From: CAZMNY01 sp964567745
Lineage (GTDB): Bacteria; Planctomycetota; Planctomycetia; Pirellulales; Pirellulaceae
Length of the DNA stretch: 64,000 bases
Assembly (NCBI GenBank): GCA_964567745.1
Contig: CAZMNY010000001.1
Location: 1 to 64,000 of the forward strand
Direction of reading: 5' to 3'
Below are positions 27,081-35,279 of this stretch, one piece after another. Numbering within the stretch: position 1 is the stretch's first letter; each line of letters opens with the position of its first letter. The position numbers were made by a program, and so were the translations under genes. The notes beneath the pieces were generated by a model. It saw only the letters and a program-made list of their open reading frames with translations, had not been told where the DNA came from and made no database searches.

Positions 27081-28493
27081 TTACTTGAATTGCCAGTCGC
27101 GGATGTCGGCGAACTTTCCTTCGATTGCAGCGGCGGCGGCCATCGCGGGCGAGACCAAATGCGTTCTTCCACCCTCGCCCTGCCGACCCTCGAAGTTGCG
27201 ATTGCTCGTCGACGCGCATCGCTGCCCAGGCGAAAGACGATCGGGATTCATCGCCAAGCACATGCTACAGCCGGCTTCCCGCCATTGAAAACCGGCTTGC
27301 TCAAAGGTGGCGTTCAAACCTTCCGCTTCGGCTTGCCGCTTCACCTCTCCGCTTCCCGGCACAACCATCGCGGTCACGTTCGATGCCACTCGATGCCCCT
27401 GAGCCACTGCCGCAGCCGCTCGCAAGTCTTCAATTCGCGAATTGGTGCAGGAACCGATAAAAACTACATCGACCGGAACTTCGCGGAGGTCGGCGCCTGC
27501 GCTTATCCCCATGTATTTAAGCGCTGCTTCAGCCGAGGCGGCAGTCGTTGAGTCTCCCAGCGATACGGGTTCGGGAACCGCTTGATCAACTGAGATGACC
27601 TGGCCCGGATTCGTTCCCCACGTGACTTGAGGCGCAATGTCCTCGGCTCGAAACTCGCGTCGTTGGTCGAACTTGGCGCCCGGATCACCTGCCAGCTCGC
27701 GCCACCGATTGACCGCGTCGTCAAAATCTTCTGGCGAATGTTTGCGGCCGCGAAGGTAGTCAAACGTCACGTCGTCCGGCGCGATCATGCCGGCCCGCGC
27801 ACCCGCCTCGATCGACATGTTGCACACCGTCATCCGCTCTTCCATACTCAGCGCACGAATCGCCGAACCGGTGTACTCCAGCACGAAACCCTTGCCGCCC
27901 GCCGTACCAATCTGACCGATGACATAGAGGATGAGGTCTTTCGCTGTTACGCCGCGCGACAACTCGCCTTCAACACAAAGTTCGAATGTTTCTGGCCGAT
28001 TCTGCCGCAGAGTCTGAGTCGCCAAGACGTGTTCGACTTCGCTGGTCCCAATCCCGAAAGCCAACGCGCCGAAAGCGCCGTGAGTGGCGGTGTGGCTGTC
28101 CCCGCAAACGATCGTCATGCCTGGTTGCGTGTAGCCAAGTTCCGGGCCGATCACGTGCACGATGCCTTGGTTGGCGTCGTCGAGATCGTACAAACGGATG
28201 CCAAACTCCTTGCAGTTTTCGCGCAGCGTGGCGACCTGCAAAGCCGCGATCTCGTCAGCAATGGGGAGCTCGCGATTCTGAGTCGGCACGTTGTGATCCG
28301 GTGTTGCAATCGTCCGCTCAGGGCGTCGAACCGATCGGCCAGCTAGTCGAAGACCCTCGAATGCTTGGGCACTAGTGACTTCGTGCACAAGCTGCAAGTC
28401 GATATAGAGAATCGTCTCCTGGCCGTCCTCGGTGTGCACAACGTGGTTGTCCCAAATCTTCTCGAACATTGTTCGAGGCGCCGTTGTCGCCAT
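27081..28493 (-). CDS. leuC: 3-isopropylmalate dehydratase large subunit
   Basis: The aconitase-fold large subunit carrying the 4Fe-4S cluster (470 aa from ATG 28493, MATTAPRTMFEKIWDNHVV). Cluster Cys residues lie in FIGSCTNSRIEDLRAAA and in WREAGCSMCLAMNPD. Active-site segments VCGDSHTATHGAFGALAFGIGTSEVEHVLATQ (in parts) and DLQLVHEVTSAQAFEGL are present. The frame is open 75 bases further upstream, but conservation starts at 28493. Confidence 0.97.
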   Translation of the reverse strand: MATTAPRTMFEKIWDNHVVHTEDGQETILYIDLQLVHEVTSAQAFEGLRLAGRSVRRPERTIATPDHNVPTQNRELPIADEIAALQVATLRENCKEFGIRLYDLDDANQGIVHVIGPELGYTQPGMTIVCGDSHTATHGAFGALAFGIGTSEVEHVLATQTLRQNRPETFELCVEGELSRGVTAKDLILYVIGQIGTAGGKGFVLEYTGSAIRALSMEERMTVCNMSIEAGARAGMIAPDDVTFDYLRGRKHSPEDFDDAVNRWRELAGDPGAKFDQRREFRAEDIAPQVTWGTNPGQVISVDQAVPEPVSLGDSTTAASAEAALKYMGISAGADLREVPVDVVFIGSCTNSRIEDLRAAAAVAQGHRVASNVTAMVVPGSGEVKRQAEAEGLNATFEQAGFQWREAGCSMCLAMNPDRLSPGQRCASTSNRNFEGRQGEGGRTHLVSPAMAAAAAIEGKFADIRDWQFK

Positions 28494-28866
28494 GTCCGCT
28501 CTTTCGTCAATTTGTGGCCTGAATTCGCTGCCGCATGTCAAAGGTTGGCCGCGATCACCGGCCGCCATTTTAGATGCAACACGCCTATCTGGGGAGGCGG
28601 CGCCGAAAGTCGGATGCGGAAGAGAGCCCTTGGGTTCGCAGCGGAAGGCAAATCCTAGGCGCGAAACCCGAGCTGTGGCGAGCCAAACGACGGACTTCTA
28701 TCGTCCTAAGGCCTCTGTCGCGAGGATCCCACGCCGTCGTAAGCGGCTTCGGCAGAAGTCGGGCGAAGCCCGAGAGCGGTGTATCGCCGTCAAGTTCAAG
28801 CGGCCGGAAAGCCTTGGCTCGGAAGAGCTGAACTACGGCGTCTTATTGTGCTTCGCTTACGAGCCG
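28494..28866. other. Intergenic region upstream of leuC
   Basis: This 373-bp gap has no supported gene. Plus-strand frames in it lack a ribosome site and protein character. No T-box or leader-peptide Leu-codon run was seen for leuC. Confidence 0.4.
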
Positions 28867-29091
28867 CTAGAGAGCCTCGTTTGAGACGGTTGCATCAAGC
28901 GCGGGCACATTGACGAGCGGAATGGGCGCGTCGGCTGGGACGATCCAAGTCACGTTGACCTTGTTTCGCTCGAGCGCCTCAATCCTCTGGGCCATCTTTT
29001 GGATCAGGTCGGCGATTTCGTTGCCGGGACCTTCGCCCATTTGCACGCAGAGTGATTTTCGAGTGTTGTAGCGGAGTCCGAGACTTGCCAT
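28867..29091 (-). CDS. Small hypothetical protein
   Basis: A 74-aa protein. The start is supported by AAAGGA about 8 bases before the ATG at 29091. The central helix EIADLIQKMAQRIEALERNKVNV suggests a short coiled coil. It has no membrane segment and no known family. It is 95 bp from glmS on the same strand and could share its transcript. Confidence 0.55.
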   Translation of the reverse strand: MASLGLRYNTRKSLCVQMGEGPGNEIADLIQKMAQRIEALERNKVNVTWIVPADAPIPLVNVPALDATVSNEAL

Positions 29092-29186
29092 GGGTCCATT
29101 CCTTTCGCGGGTCCATCCTTGGACGGGCCGACAGACATTTCAAACAGTGACGGGTCGTCTGTTTCGGGTCACAACGTCGATTGCCG

Positions 29187-31058
29187 CTACTCGACTGTAA
29201 CGCTCTTGGCCAGGTTACGAGGCTTGTCGACGTCGCAACCTCGCAAGACGGCGATGTGGTACGCCAGTAGCTGCAGCGGAATACTACACAAAATTGGCTG
29301 GATGATGGGAGAGGACTTGGGGACTTCGATCACATCGTCCGCCAAACGCTTCACATCCTCGTCGCCCTGCTCGCAAATCGCGATGACCGGCCCGCCCCGC
29401 GCTTTGACCTCTTCCAGGTTTGCTAGCACTTTCTCGTAGATGAAACCTTGCGGAGTGACGAAAACGCTGGGAGTCTTGTCGTCGACCAAGGCGATCGGAC
29501 CGTGTTTCATCTCCGCGGCCGGATAGCCTTCGGCATGGATGTAGCTGATTTCCTTCAGCTTCAGGGCGCCTTCCAGCGCCACCGGGAAATTGTAATGACG
29601 CCCGAGGTAGAGGAAATTTGTCGAGTCAGCGTACTTCTCGGCGATGGCTCGAACGCGGTCGTTTTCTTGAAGCGATTCGCCGACTTGGTCCGGCATCTCT
29701 TTCAACGCTTTGATAACTTGGCGCCCGCGCTCGAAGCTCATATTGCGTAGTCGGCCAAAGTAGAGGGCGAGCATGGCGAGAACAGTACATTGCGAAGTGA
29801 ACGCCTTGGTCGAGGCCACGCCCACTTCCGCACCCGCGTGGAGGTAAACGCCGCCGTCGGCCTGTTGAGCGATGCTGCTGCCGACGACGTTGCAGATTGC
29901 CAATGTCGGATGGCCCTTCCGCCTCATTTCTCGGAGCGCGGAGAGCGTGTCGGCGGTTTCGCCACTTTGAGTGATCGCGAACAAGAGCGTGTCGTTATCC
30001 ACGGGCGGATTGCGGTAACGCAGTTCGCTGGCGTATTCCACTTCGACGGGAAGTCCCGCCAGTTCCTCGATGATATACTCGCCGAGCAACGCCGCGTGCC
30101 AGCTCGTGCCGCAAGCCGTCAACAGAATTCGATTGACGCTGCGGAGTTGGCTGGGAGTCAGGTTGAGTCCGCCAAACTTGGCCGTGGCGTCGTCTTCGCA
30201 CAAGCGACCACGCATCGCATTGCGCAGCGATTCGGGCTGCTCAAAGATCTCCTTGAGCATGAAGTGTTCGTATCCGTCGAGCCCAACGTCGCCAGCTTCG
30301 CCTTCGAGTTCGTGGACCAGCGGGTGCACTCGACCCTGCTCGCGATGACTGACGTGTAGCTTGTCCGCGGAGACAAGGGCAATCTGATGATCAGACAGGT
30401 AGACGATCTTGTCCGTGAATCCGACGAGCGGCGTCGCGTCGCTGGCAATGAAATGCTCGTTCTTGCCAACGCCGATCACGAGCGGGCTACCGAGCCGAGC
30501 TGCGATCAGGACTTCTGGCCAATCGCGGAACATGATGGCCAAACCGTATGCGCCGCGCAACTGAGCTATGGCGTCGGTGACCGCATCGATGAGTGTCTTG
30601 TAGTTGTCGTCGGCGGTCGGCGTTTCACCGGCCGCGATTCGCCGTTCGAGGCATTGGGCGATCAACTGGACGATCACCTCGCTGTCTGTCTCCGACTGGA
30701 AGGAGACGCCCTTGGCCAGCAAAGCGCTTTTGACAGCATGGTAGTTTTCGATCACGCCGTTGTGGACGAGCGCGACGGAGCTGCGTTGGTCTAGGTGCGG
30801 GTGGGCGTTCTCCTCGCTCGCGGAACCGTGAGTCGCCCAACGGGTGTGGCCGATGCCGGTCGCCCCATCCATCGGCGACGACTCAATCACTTGCTCAAGC
30901 GTTCTGATGCGGCCGACTGCGCGTCGGACATGAATCCGCTTGCCCGAGATTAGGGCGAGCCCTGCGCTGTCGTACCCTCGATACTCGAGACGCCGCAGGC
31001 CTTCCAACAGAAACTCAGCCGAATCGCGTTGTCCGATGTAGCCAACGATTCCACACAT
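29187..31058 (-). CDS. glmS: Glutamine-fructose-6-phosphate aminotransferase (isomerizing)
   Basis: Makes glucosamine 6-phosphate from fructose 6-phosphate and glutamine, the entry to UDP-GlcNAc (623 aa). The N-terminal glutaminase begins MCGIVGYIGQRDSAEFLL (Cys as nucleophile after Met removal), with GIGHTRWATHG. Two SIS domains follow (ILLTACGTSWHAALLGEYIIE and FLYLGRHYNFPVALEGALKLKE), ending in KSVTVE. The ATG at 31058 is fixed by the catalytic Cys. It supplies precursor for the glycan locus that begins immediately beyond it. No glmS ribozyme was seen upstream. Confidence 0.97.
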   Translation of the reverse strand: MCGIVGYIGQRDSAEFLLEGLRRLEYRGYDSAGLALISGKRIHVRRAVGRIRTLEQVIESSPMDGATGIGHTRWATHGSASEENAHPHLDQRSSVALVHNGVIENYHAVKSALLAKGVSFQSETDSEVIVQLIAQCLERRIAAGETPTADDNYKTLIDAVTDAIAQLRGAYGLAIMFRDWPEVLIAARLGSPLVIGVGKNEHFIASDATPLVGFTDKIVYLSDHQIALVSADKLHVSHREQGRVHPLVHELEGEAGDVGLDGYEHFMLKEIFEQPESLRNAMRGRLCEDDATAKFGGLNLTPSQLRSVNRILLTACGTSWHAALLGEYIIEELAGLPVEVEYASELRYRNPPVDNDTLLFAITQSGETADTLSALREMRRKGHPTLAICNVVGSSIAQQADGGVYLHAGAEVGVASTKAFTSQCTVLAMLALYFGRLRNMSFERGRQVIKALKEMPDQVGESLQENDRVRAIAEKYADSTNFLYLGRHYNFPVALEGALKLKEISYIHAEGYPAAEMKHGPIALVDDKTPSVFVTPQGFIYEKVLANLEEVKARGGPVIAICEQGDEDVKRLADDVIEVPKSSPIIQPILCSIPLQLLAYHIAVLRGCDVDKPRNLAKSVTVE

Positions 31059-31159
31059 GGGTACTCTCTCCAACCGCTAGTTTGCGCGCAATTTACACTG
31101 CTGGCGCGGCGGAGAATCGTAACAAAACCGGGGTCGGCGACGAACCCCATTTTGCGGCG

Positions 31160-31714
31160 TCAGGCGGCTCGACGTCGCGCGTCGTAGCCTCCCACGGCAA
31201 GGCGGTCAACTTCGCTCCGCCCAACTTGCTCGTACCCCTCTTTCAGCCCCTCACCCGTCTGCCGCAACACGAGTGACTGCTCGTGCCGCATGCGGGGAAT
31301 GTAGAACCAAGCCCTACCCATCGATTCGCGATCGACGTTGGACGAAACCAGAATCAGATCGGTGTCGCCCAGTGAGTTGGCGTTTCGAGACAGTGCCGAA
31401 TGGGGATCGCCAGGGACCAGCTTCACGCGAGCCCCCCTGTTTTGCAGAGTTTGGTGAGCTTCCTTGAGCCCGAGCGGCGTCTCGTCATCGCCTCGCATCT
31501 CAAACAGGTCAATGCCTATGAACCGCAACGGGCCGTCATTGGGCGATTGGCTGGCTACCCACAGCAGATTCTCGACTAAGCCAAGATCGTGCATACCGAT
31601 CTGAACGATCGTCCGAATCGGCTGGCGCCTGACAATCCGAAACAGCTGCCGGCGACCGGCCGGTTTGGAGAAATAGGCTAAATAGGATCGCTTGACGAAG
31701 TTTATCACGCTCAC
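31160..31714 (-). CDS. Rossmann-like hypothetical protein at glycan-locus start (C-term -AA)
   Basis: A 184-aa protein. The GTG at 31714 has AAGGGA 7-8 bases upstream. The segment RTIVQIGMHDLGLVENLLWVASQ and then LRFIGIDLFEMRGDDETPLGL has the look of a SAM-methyltransferase motif I/II pair, though the glycine loop is weak. The later ARVKLVPGDPHSALSR and TDLILVSSNVD fit the same fold. It ends RRRAA. It lies between glmS and the initiating phosphotransferase, so a sugar-related role is likely but unproven. Confidence 0.7.
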   Translation of the reverse strand: MSVINFVKRSYLAYFSKPAGRRQLFRIVRRQPIRTIVQIGMHDLGLVENLLWVASQSPNDGPLRFIGIDLFEMRGDDETPLGLKEAHQTLQNRGARVKLVPGDPHSALSRNANSLGDTDLILVSSNVDRESMGRAWFYIPRMRHEQSLVLRQTGEGLKEGYEQVGRSEVDRLAVGGYDARRRAA

Positions 31715-31854
31715 AACAGTGTCCCTTGAAGCGGCACGGAATTCCCACTTCTTATTAAATCGGACTGCGGCGCGAAAAAATCGAGTTCGCCAATGACGAA
31801 TGACTCGAAATAGTCGACCTCGAGCGTTCAAACGCCTGTCACACCCAGCGCGAT

Positions 31855-33447
31855 TCACGCGGCGCGACGATGAGATTCTGAATCCTGGTCCGCGTCGGCA
31901 TCGTCCGTCTGAGCCGGGAAGCCGAGGACCTGCGTCGAATCTTGCTCAGCCGCAAGTTCGGGGGAAGCGTTCATCGGCCAGGTTTGACATAGCACTGACG
32001 CGAGGCCTAACAATTCGTCCATGCCCTTGGCGTGCTGCCCTTGCACGTTGGTTCCCTGCAATTCAATGGTGGCCCGCCCAGACGAGCGATCCGCCGAGAA
32101 TTCGATCTGCCAGCGAGCCGCTTGATCCGTTGAGGCCGATTGATCGGAACGGCGACGGTCGGGCGCCTCGGCTGCGCTCGAATCACCTGCGCCCGAATCG
32201 GCCCGCCAATTCCGTTGCCAACCATTTTCGTCGCCACGGTCCAGGCGGAAGCAGAGTTCGCTAGTTCCCGCTGCTTGAGCTGTCTTGCAGAACGTGTCCC
32301 AGAACGATTCGCGCTGATTGGCGTCCCCCATTTCGAGGCGTGTGATCACCATCCGCGAGCGGAATAGCCCTGTTGCATCCGCCATGACGCCGCCAGCAAG
32401 CCGTAGGTGGCGAAAAAACAGCTCCGACTCGTGACCGCCCCAGATTCGAGCTGCCATGAGCCCGGCGATGATCAGGCCGCAGATCGCCAACCCGAGAATG
32501 TCACTCTGAAAATAGGTCGTGGCGATTGCGGCAGTCGCCATCAACAAACACAAACTCACAATCGCTATCAGCGTCTGCGGCCCGCTGAAGCCGCGGTCTA
32601 GGAATCGATGATGGATATGTCCGCGATCCGCCGCGCCTATGCCTCGCCCATTGAGGTTGCGTCGCACGATTGCGAGAAATGCATCAAACGCGGGGATACT
32701 CATCACGATCAGAGGCGCTGTGAGCATGAACCCAGTCGCTGTCTTGGTCGACCCTTCGATTGCCAGAGCGCCGGTTAGGAAGCCGATCGTAAGACTTCCC
32801 GCATCGCCCAAGAAGATTTTTGCGGGAGGCAGGTTGTGCCCGAGAAAGCCGACAAGCGCGCCCGATAGAACGATCGATGCCGCCGCCACCTCATATTTTC
32901 CGTAGATCAAACTCAGTGCGCACACCGCAAGCGAAATAATCACGCCAACTGAGCTCGCCAGTCCGTCGATGCCGTCGAGTAAGTTGACGATGTTGGTGCA
33001 GGCGACAAGCCAGAACACCGTGATCGCCACACCCAACCACCCCAGCTCAAAGTCAATTCCCAGCAAGTGGATCGACTGAATCGATTGAGCCCAAAGCGCA
33101 AATGGGATCGCCGCGATCACCTGCAGGCCAAATTTGTCGCGAGCTCGCAGATTCCATTTGTCGTCGACAAGTCCGATCAGGCAAAATAGCCCGCCACAGG
33201 CGGCGAGCCAGAAAGTGAACCCTGCGGGGCGTGTCCGCGTAATTAACTCAGTCGACAAAATAATTGCCAAGAAGGCGAGGTAGACCGCGACGCCGCCAAG
33301 CAATGGAGTCGTGCGAAGGTGCTTCTTCCGGCCTCCAGGCCGGTCCACAATACCGAGACGCGGAGCCACCGCTCGAGCCACGGCGGTCAGGAACCACGCC
33401 GTCATCCCGGCCGCCACAAAGAGAATGAGTGCGGACATTGCATCCAT
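31855..33447 (-). CDS. Undecaprenyl-phosphate sugar-1-phosphate transferase (MraY/WecA family) with C-terminal extension
   Basis: A polytopic enzyme that starts lipid-linked glycan synthesis by transferring sugar-1-phosphate from a UDP-sugar to undecaprenyl phosphate. It has about eleven membrane helices in the first 345 residues. Family motifs are RTTPLLGGVAVYLAF, GLVDDKWNLRARDKFGLQ (Asp pair), NIVNLLDGIDGLASS, KIFLGDAGSLTIGF and the His box RGHIHHRFLDRG. A cytosolic extension of about 180 residues (RSRMVITRLEMGD onward) with a Ser/Asp-rich linker is unusual for WecA and may regulate the enzyme or bind partners. It ends HRRAA. A strong promoter lies upstream at 33511-33538. Confidence 0.92.
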   Translation of the reverse strand: MDAMSALILFVAAGMTAWFLTAVARAVAPRLGIVDRPGGRKKHLRTTPLLGGVAVYLAFLAIILSTELITRTRPAGFTFWLAACGGLFCLIGLVDDKWNLRARDKFGLQVIAAIPFALWAQSIQSIHLLGIDFELGWLGVAITVFWLVACTNIVNLLDGIDGLASSVGVIISLAVCALSLIYGKYEVAAASIVLSGALVGFLGHNLPPAKIFLGDAGSLTIGFLTGALAIEGSTKTATGFMLTAPLIVMSIPAFDAFLAIVRRNLNGRGIGAADRGHIHHRFLDRGFSGPQTLIAIVSLCLLMATAAIATTYFQSDILGLAICGLIIAGLMAARIWGGHESELFFRHLRLAGGVMADATGLFRSRMVITRLEMGDANQRESFWDTFCKTAQAAGTSELCFRLDRGDENGWQRNWRADSGAGDSSAAEAPDRRRSDQSASTDQAARWQIEFSADRSSGRATIELQGTNVQGQHAKGMDELLGLASVLCQTWPMNASPELAAEQDSTQVLGFPAQTDDADADQDSESHRRAA

Positions 33448-33859
33448 GTCGGGCGTCTTGTCGAAGCATTGTTCAAGAGGATTTGACGAGGCGGCTCAAA
33501 AGGCGGGGCGAGTATAGCGGGGTGCCAACTTGCGTCAAGCGAGTTTTGTCGGCTGTCAAAAGGCATGGCTTGGCGAGAACAATACTTGGTTTTTGAGGAT
33601 GCACCGCTAGCATGAAGGTGCCTAGCGCCGTTGAGCCGGTGCGGTCGCTCAGGCGATGCCCAGAGGAGATAGAGAAATGGAGTAGTTGGGTGGGACCGTT
33701 TGGGCTATGGTCCCGTGCAAGCACTATTCGCCTTTGGCCCGAGGAATCTAGCGTCGAGCAGTGGTGGCCGTCGACGAGCTTCGGTGCCAATCGTTCGAAC
33801 CGAAACAACTGGCAGATATGATGAGCATCGTGAAATCAACGACGTCTCTACATAACGCA
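33448..33859. other. Divergent region between phosphotransferase gene and dehydrogenase pseudogene
   Basis: A 412-bp spacer holding the minus-strand promoter described separately. The pseudogene frame is open upstream to 33761, with possible ATG codons at 33818 and 33821. Nothing else is recognisable. Confidence 0.4.
33511..33538 (-). promoter_or_regulatory. Putative sigma-70 promoter for the phosphotransferase gene
   Basis: Read on the minus strand: TTGACG (33538-33533), 16-bp spacer, TATACT (33516-33511). Both hexamers match five of six consensus positions. The predicted start of transcription is about 57 bases before the ATG at 33447. Confidence 0.55.
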
Positions 33860-34740
33860 ATGGAAAACAAAACGGCCAAGGTTGGCGTGCTCGGCTTGGG
33901 CTACGTCGGACTCCCGCTCATTCGCGCGTTCATCGACGCAGGATTTGAAACGCTCGGTTTCGACGTCGACCCCGAAAAGATCGAAAAACTCAATGCGGGC
34001 GAAAGTTACATCGCCCATATCTCGAGCGAGTGGATTGCCAGTTGTCAGCAAGACGGCAAGTTTGCTGTAACCGCCGACCCGGCTCGTCTCGCAGAAGCGG
34101 ACGCGTTGCTGATTTGCGTTCCCACGCCGTTGTCGACGAGTCGCGATCCGGATCTCAGTGTTGTTGAGTCGACGGCGAAGACGATCGCCAGCGTTCTACG
34201 TCCGGGACAAATCGTGGTGCTCGAAAACACGACCTATCCTGGGACGACTCGCGACGTGCTGAAACCGATTCTCGATCAATCTGGCCTTGAATGCGGCAAG
34301 GACTATTTTCTTGCCTACAGTCCCGAGCGGGAAGATCCGGGCAACAAGTCGTTTGACGCTTCGAGTATCCCCAAAGTCGTTGGCGGCTTTGACGAGCCGA
34401 GTCTGTCGATCGCCAATTCGCTCTATCAACATGCCGTCGTCAACACGGTTCCGGTAAACTCGTGCGAGGTCGCCGAGGCCTGCAAGATTCTGGAGAACAC
34501 ATATCGCAGCGTCAACATTGCGATGGTGAACGAACTTAAGGTGCTCTTCCAGCGCATCGGGCTCGACATCTGGGAAGTTATCGAGGCGGCCAAGACGAAA
34601 CCATTGGCTTCCAGGCGTTTTACCCCGGCTCTGGTTTGGGCGGTCACTGCATTCCGATCGATCCGTTTTACCTGAGTTGGGTCGCGCGGATGCATGAGAT
34701 GCCGACACGTTTTATCGAGCTTGCCGGTGAAATCGCCTGA
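33860..34740 (+). pseudogene. Broken UDP-sugar 6-dehydrogenase (UDP-ManNAc/UDP-glucose dehydrogenase family)
   Basis: The intact part encodes KVGVLGLGYVGLPLIRAFIDAGF (NAD site), ICVPTPLSTSRDPDLS, LENTTYPGTTRDV and EACKILENTYRSVNIAMVNEL, all typical of the family. At 34604-34605 the sequence has TT where the conserved KPFGFQAFYPGSGLGGHC needs TTT. One added T restores the reading through the catalytic Cys (GLGGHCIPIDPFYLSW). Even then a TGA at 34738-34740 ends the protein at about 293 residues, against a usual ~430, so the UDP-binding domain is missing. Two independent lesions argue for a real pseudogene. An intact paralogue lies at 42007. Confidence 0.85.
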
Positions 34741-35279
34741 AAACCACTTGTCAAAACCTCAGATGTCTAGGATTTCGGTCCAACGATTTGAATGAACGTC
34801 AATTTCAAGTTCGCGAGTAGTTCACGAACCTGAGTCACCGCGCGAGGCAAGGCTCGTGGGGGGCTTTTTCGAGAAGAACAAGACCAAGCGAATAGCTGAC
34901 TGGAGCTATTGCTTGCGCGGACGGGAGTAAGATTAAGAGTGAGAATGAGAGCACACCGACGAGTTGAATGTTGCAGTCGGCCATCAAACAGGGACCTGGC
35001 CGTTGCCTCTTTTCACCATTTCTGTCGCGAATCTGCACGACGCGGACGTTGACTCATTGCAACACGTTGCGTTGACGCGTCGTTTTCTATCGCAGTCGCA
35101 GGTGTAACGAACTGCGCGAATCGTAATTGATTCGTCGCAACGCTGACTTGGGAAACGTGACCTATAGTTTCCTATGGCGGCCGATTCTCTTCGTTCGCCA
35201 ACACCTTTCGACGGTCATTCGACCTTCCACCATTCGGCGCGAAAACGTTCGTTTTGCAGACAGCTCTGATGAGGCCACA
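34741..35279. other. Intergenic region before the subtilase gene
   Basis: A 539-bp gap after the pseudogene. It should contain the lost 3' end of the dehydrogenase, but no similarity to its UDP-binding domain remains in any frame. A short G/C stem with TTTTT near 34850-34870 is a weak terminator candidate. The protease frame is open from 35127, but residues before 35280 look non-conserved. Confidence 0.4.

Noticed and set aside
28432..28884. Plus-strand frames upstream of leuC
   Set aside because: No ribosome site, overlap with the leuC start, and compositionally unlike real proteins.
31059..31159. glmS ribozyme or riboswitch before glmS
   Set aside because: The 5' region is only about 100 bp to the next gene and shows no recognisable ribozyme core.
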